From: Lagopus muta
Lineage: Eukaryota > Chordata > Aves > Galliformes > Phasianidae
Direction: 5' to 3'
Length of the DNA stretch: 64,000 bases
NCBI RefSeq assembly: GCF_023343835.1
Contig: NC_064439.1
Span: 29,427,933 to 29,491,932, forward strand
The notes beneath the pieces were generated by a model. The model was not told the DNA's origin, searched no databases, and saw nothing but the letters and a program-made list of their open reading frames with translations. Shown one piece after another: positions 60,076 through 64,000 of the stretch. The position numbers were made by a program, and so were the translations under genes. Each line of letters opens with the position of its first letter. Within the stretch, counting starts at the first letter, position 1.

Positions 60076-63000
60076 CCCGCAGTATTTGCACAATAAGTGA
60101 GCCCCCTGGATGGAGTGCACGTAGGCCTCTCTCATCCCAGGGGCTTCTATAAAAAAGCAGGAGGAAGTCCATCTTCCCTTTGTATGAGTAAAAGGACTGG
60201 AGTCTATCATGTCTTACCACTGAGAAACTCTCAGATCTCTTCCAAAATGCTGCTCCCAAAATAGGCAACTGCTGTACACAGTCCTGTCGCTCCAGCAATG
60301 GCCAGAACTATCTCAGTCCTAAAGTAAATGACCAGCAAAGCAAAATATAATAAGAGATCAACAGCCACTTATTGAGCTATTCTGAATTACTTGGTACCAA
60401 TCTCTATTTCTGTTGCTCTTCTACAGGGAAGGCTTTGCCACTCTTACTGCAGTTTCACAACTGAGATTTACTGTGCAACATGGAGACACATAAATACTAG
60501 TCTAGAACGTGGATAATCAGCTTGTGAATTGTTCGCCTTAATGGGGCAGAAAGACTACATGAACAATTCTAACTCCATCATGCTTCAAAAATATCAACAT
60601 CCTGCAGGATATAGTTTTTTTTCTCAGTGCATTATTTTATTATATTGTTATTATTAACACAATATATATGGAGCTATTCTCTGTAGGCAAAAATGGAATA
60701 TTCTTAACCTGTAAGGAAACCCTGTATTCAGGCATAAGAACCCAGAATAGTAGTCTAGACATAGCCCCCTTCTGATGGTACAGTTTGGAGGCTAGAGTAT
60801 AAAAGCAGCAGGATCCTGATGTCTTGTTTCTGTCTTGTGCTTTGGAAAGACATTCATTCAATCACTCTTATAAGAGGAGAATAAGCAGTACACGTACATT
60901 ATGCACACTTGAGAAGGTGAGATTCACCAATACAATCCAGAGTTCAGATCTCATTTGTAGAAATCTTGTGTACTTAATTGCTGTGAGTGAACTGGGCTGA
61001 CATCAGTCTGTCACCATGTCAGTTGTTAATATTCTCTACATATCCAAGATGGAAAGAAAAGTCTCTTTTCATTAAGATCTCAATGTTTTCTACTTTAAAA
61101 CTTTAGCTTTTTCATATTTTCTTATTTTCCCAATTCACAGAAGCAAGGTAAGCGACTACTTCCCGACCTGTATTGTAGTTAAAGCTGGATTATCCCCTTT
61201 TCATTTCTTGTGTTTTAAATGGTACCTGACATCTCCTATCATTAAAAAATCAAGGCACAGCATAAAAGTTCCTAAGTTACTATATTTATGTGGGAGGATG
61301 TAGAAAGCACAGATTTTCAAGTACCCACATGGGTGTAGGAAGGTGTTTCTGCAATGACAGTATCCTTATTATGTCAGATTGTTATAAACGTTAAAGTGTC
61401 CTAAGGTGCAACGGTTTTACTGCTCAGAGTATATTTTACCAGGACTATAAAAACCATTGGTGATAAGAGAGGAATTGCATAATGACAGATATAATTAATA
61501 TGTTTAATACTTCCAGCCAGAGAGTACCAGGGTAAAACTCATGTGACAGAAATAAGATTTCCATAAACAGCTTGTTTTATGTAACATTTCCACTTCAGTC
61601 ATAATAAGCTGTCAGAAAGATGGGGGAAAGAGACCTTGTGAAAAGTGTGTCCTAGATGGTGATCACTTCATGTGACACTTGTTTCAACAGGGATATAAAA
61701 CTGGAGTCCAGTGACAGGAGAGGAAGAGCTCTGGTTGCTTGCTTTCTAATCTGCAGACTGCAGGGAGGTGAAGAGCTGAGCGAGACCTCAGTCAGAGTTA
61801 ATAAGACTGGCCAGGAGGAGCTGTGTGAGTTATCTCTGTTTTGCACCTTTCAAATAAAGGCAGGAAGGAAGTGTAATATTCTAATCATTATCTTTTTAAA
61901 ATGAAAAGATACAGTCTTTGTCCATGTAATCATTTTAGTTTGTACTATGGTGTTGCATTGTCATTACGTGCTGATCTAGGCGATTAACTTTACACATGGG
62001 ACTATTCATGCATACATTTTAGCACATGCTTACATCTTTACGGCATTAAGGAGTTCTTTTCCAGGGTTATTTAACAGCTTACTGTCTCAGCTGGCTCATT
62101 TCAAAATGTTTCCTTTATTTCTGTTTCCCATAACAAAATGGTTATGATGAAATAATAAAATAAAATAAATCATTCAATGTGCAGAGAAGTTTTCATTACA
62201 ACTGCTGACAGTTAAACATTGAAATCTCATCTTCAAAGTAAAATTAACTACAGTCAGGAGGACTTCGGATATTTTTTTAATTTAAACTGTTGGATTCAAG
62301 AACAAAAGTCATCAATCTTATTCTTCTTGACTTCTCTGAAGGAAAGCTTTTTCCAATTTTTTATCATTGGAGGTTTTAAAAATAGTTGATGACCAAAAAA
62401 AAAATCTAGTCACATAGTGGAATGAAGAGTAATTGGATGACAGTGTTGTAATGAAGAAATAGAACTCAAACTATGAAGTTTCAGTTTTTGTGGCTTTGAT
62501 GGCTGAAAGGTGGAACACTAAGAAGATTATAGGCTGTCCATTGCAGACAACCATTTTTTGAGCATGTGATAGAGCTGCTTTGCACAGCTGAATATACCCT
62601 GTAGAAGCGGTTGAGTTTATTTACTCCGTTATTTAATGTGTCTCTAAAACAAAGATCATTATTGTGAATAAGAACAGGATCCATATCATTGAATCAGATT
62701 TCTGGCCGTTAATCCAATCCAGCTTCAGTACATGGAGAATAAAATTGTAACTCTATAGGCATCTCATGACTGCATAGTGGATACAGTTCCAAGAAGGGAG
62801 GTACTCACCCCCTAAACATTAGAGTCTAATATTTAAGTGTTATATAGCAATATTGGGTAAATAAACAGAAACGTGAGTGGCTTTTGAAGCTGTATTACTC
62901 TTTTAGCTTTTGTATGTTCTTTTCTAGCCCATCCTAAGGAATATCAGTTCCTAAATGATTGCTACCAAGATATTTACAAAATGTAAAAATGTACAAAATG

Positions 63001-64000
63001 TAAAAATTCAGCCTCAGGGACAGCTTGCAAATCCTCTTCTTTGACAAATATTTTCTGCTTTCCCCTGGCTTATAAGATTCCATCTCTTTACACTGATTTG
63101 TCACCTGGATCCCTTCAATTAAGTTTTACAGAAGCAAAAGCAGTGAAAATCTGTACTCTAATGGTTTTCAAGTGTTTGGGGCAATACACTGCTTTGTATT
63201 CTACAAAGAGATAGCCATTGATTTCATTCTAGAATCAGTTCTATCAGTTGAATCCTATCTACAGGAATGTGTACAAAACAGCCTTTAGAACATTCCTCCT
63301 TGTTTTCATGAGAAATTAACTCTTAGTTTATTTTATACCTTAACTCGTTCATTCTCAAAACAAGCATGGCTGATGTTCTAAAACAGGAAGCAAAATTCCA
63401 TCAGAATTTTATACAGGAGGAAAAAAATCACCTGTTTTCAGGTCTGAGTTGGATAGTGAAACTTGGATGGGCTCTCTAGTCCATCTCTAGTCCAAGTTAA
63501 AAGCAGGCATGAATTAATTTTTCCCCAACTTAGTCCTACCTACCCCTTGTGGTCTGCAATTAAGAGAATGTCTGTTTCCTGAAGACACTTTTTTCTAGCT
63601 TGATTAGGAAGGGTCGTCCTTCAGCAGAAGAGATCAAAAATCTGTGCACAAATTTTAAGTCTTCTGTAACTCCTTGAAGGAGTAATCAAGTGCATGTGAA
63701 ATTATTTACACCCATGTTACGTGTCAGTATATGAATCACAGGATCTTTAAAATGATTTACCTAGCAGCATGCTTAAAGTCTGCAGCTGAGCTGAGAAATT
63801 CTTTCATACAACATCAATATCCTGTTAAATAGGTGCCACATTGATACGGTTTCTGTGGAAACAGTGAGAAATTATGGTAATCAGAAAAGACTACTGTTTT
63901 CCCAAGAACTGTGTTATCTTGGCTCCACAGTAGATAATACTATGCCAGTGGAGCCCCCTGGATGCATTCACAAGCAGCAAAACCATGTTCTTCCAAAATC
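60076..64000. other. Upstream of TMEM196, noncoding
   Basis: CpG density falls away by about 60,080 and the remainder is AT-rich with no recognised repeat family, exon or RNA gene. Distal regulatory elements cannot be judged by eye. Confidence 0.7.

Noticed and set aside
60099-60112. GAGCCCCCTGGATG shared with 63951-63964
   Set aside because: A single 14-base match without flanking similarity is within what chance can give over 64 kb.
1-64000. CRISPR array, operon, insertion sequence, phage or other prokaryote-type system
   Set aside because: The sequence has vertebrate introns, CpG islands and CR1 elements. No regularly spaced repeats with unique spacers and no polycistronic gene runs were seen.
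1-64000. tRNA, rRNA, snoRNA or microRNA genes
   Set aside because: No A/B-box pair, cloverleaf, C/D or H/ACA layout or known small-RNA sequence was recognised by reading. A covariance-model scan (tRNAscan-SE, Infernal) would be decisive.
60160-64000. MACC1 exons, the next gene in mammalian order
   Set aside because: No segment resembling MACC1 coding sequence was found; the gene probably lies outside the window.

Overview
The window is vertebrate nuclear DNA, almost certainly from a bird and probably a galliform such as chicken, turkey or quail. The reasons are the low-GC intergenic sequence with sharp CpG islands, about ten CR1 LINE fragments carrying the characteristic ATTCTATG-type 3' octamers, the absence of Alu- or B1-like SINEs, and two intron-containing genes on the same strand and in the same order as human chromosome 7p21 (POLR1F/TWISTNB then TMEM196). 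Species was assigned by recognition only.

Layout. 1-21.4 kb is intergenic, AT-rich DNA with one long decayed CR1 (1213-1948), one short CR1 (13878-14035) and simple repeats. 21.4-25.0 kb holds POLR1F on the minus strand: four coding exons, 318 codons, CpG-island promoter with ETS-like and YY1-like sites, and two AATAAA signals just after the stop. 25.1-43.6 kb is intergenic and holds most of the other CR1 copies, including one CR1 inserted into another (27.8-28.3 kb), a perfect (AAAAT)14 array, and an isolated GC-rich patch with a full CRE palindrome (33.85 kb). 43.66-59.44 kb is TMEM196 on the minus strand: four coding exons, 179 codons, all three introns in phase 0, and a CpG-island promoter at about 59.1-60.1 kb. 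60.1-64 kb is upstream noncoding DNA.

Both genes were assembled by reading GT-AG splice sites on the minus strand and checking that reading frame and family homology continue across every junction. POLR1F is the RPA43-type stalk subunit of RNA polymerase I. TMEM196 is a predicted four-helix membrane protein. They are syntenic neighbours, and I see nothing that joins them functionally.

I looked for an unusual or undescribed system and did not find one. The points most worth a second look are regulatory or structural: an out-of-frame upstream ORF overlapping the TMEM196 start, a short in-frame TMEM196 exon, overlapping open frames at the POLR1F 5' end, the nested CR1, several perfect dyads and G-quadruplex-like runs, and a few polymorphism-prone microsatellites.
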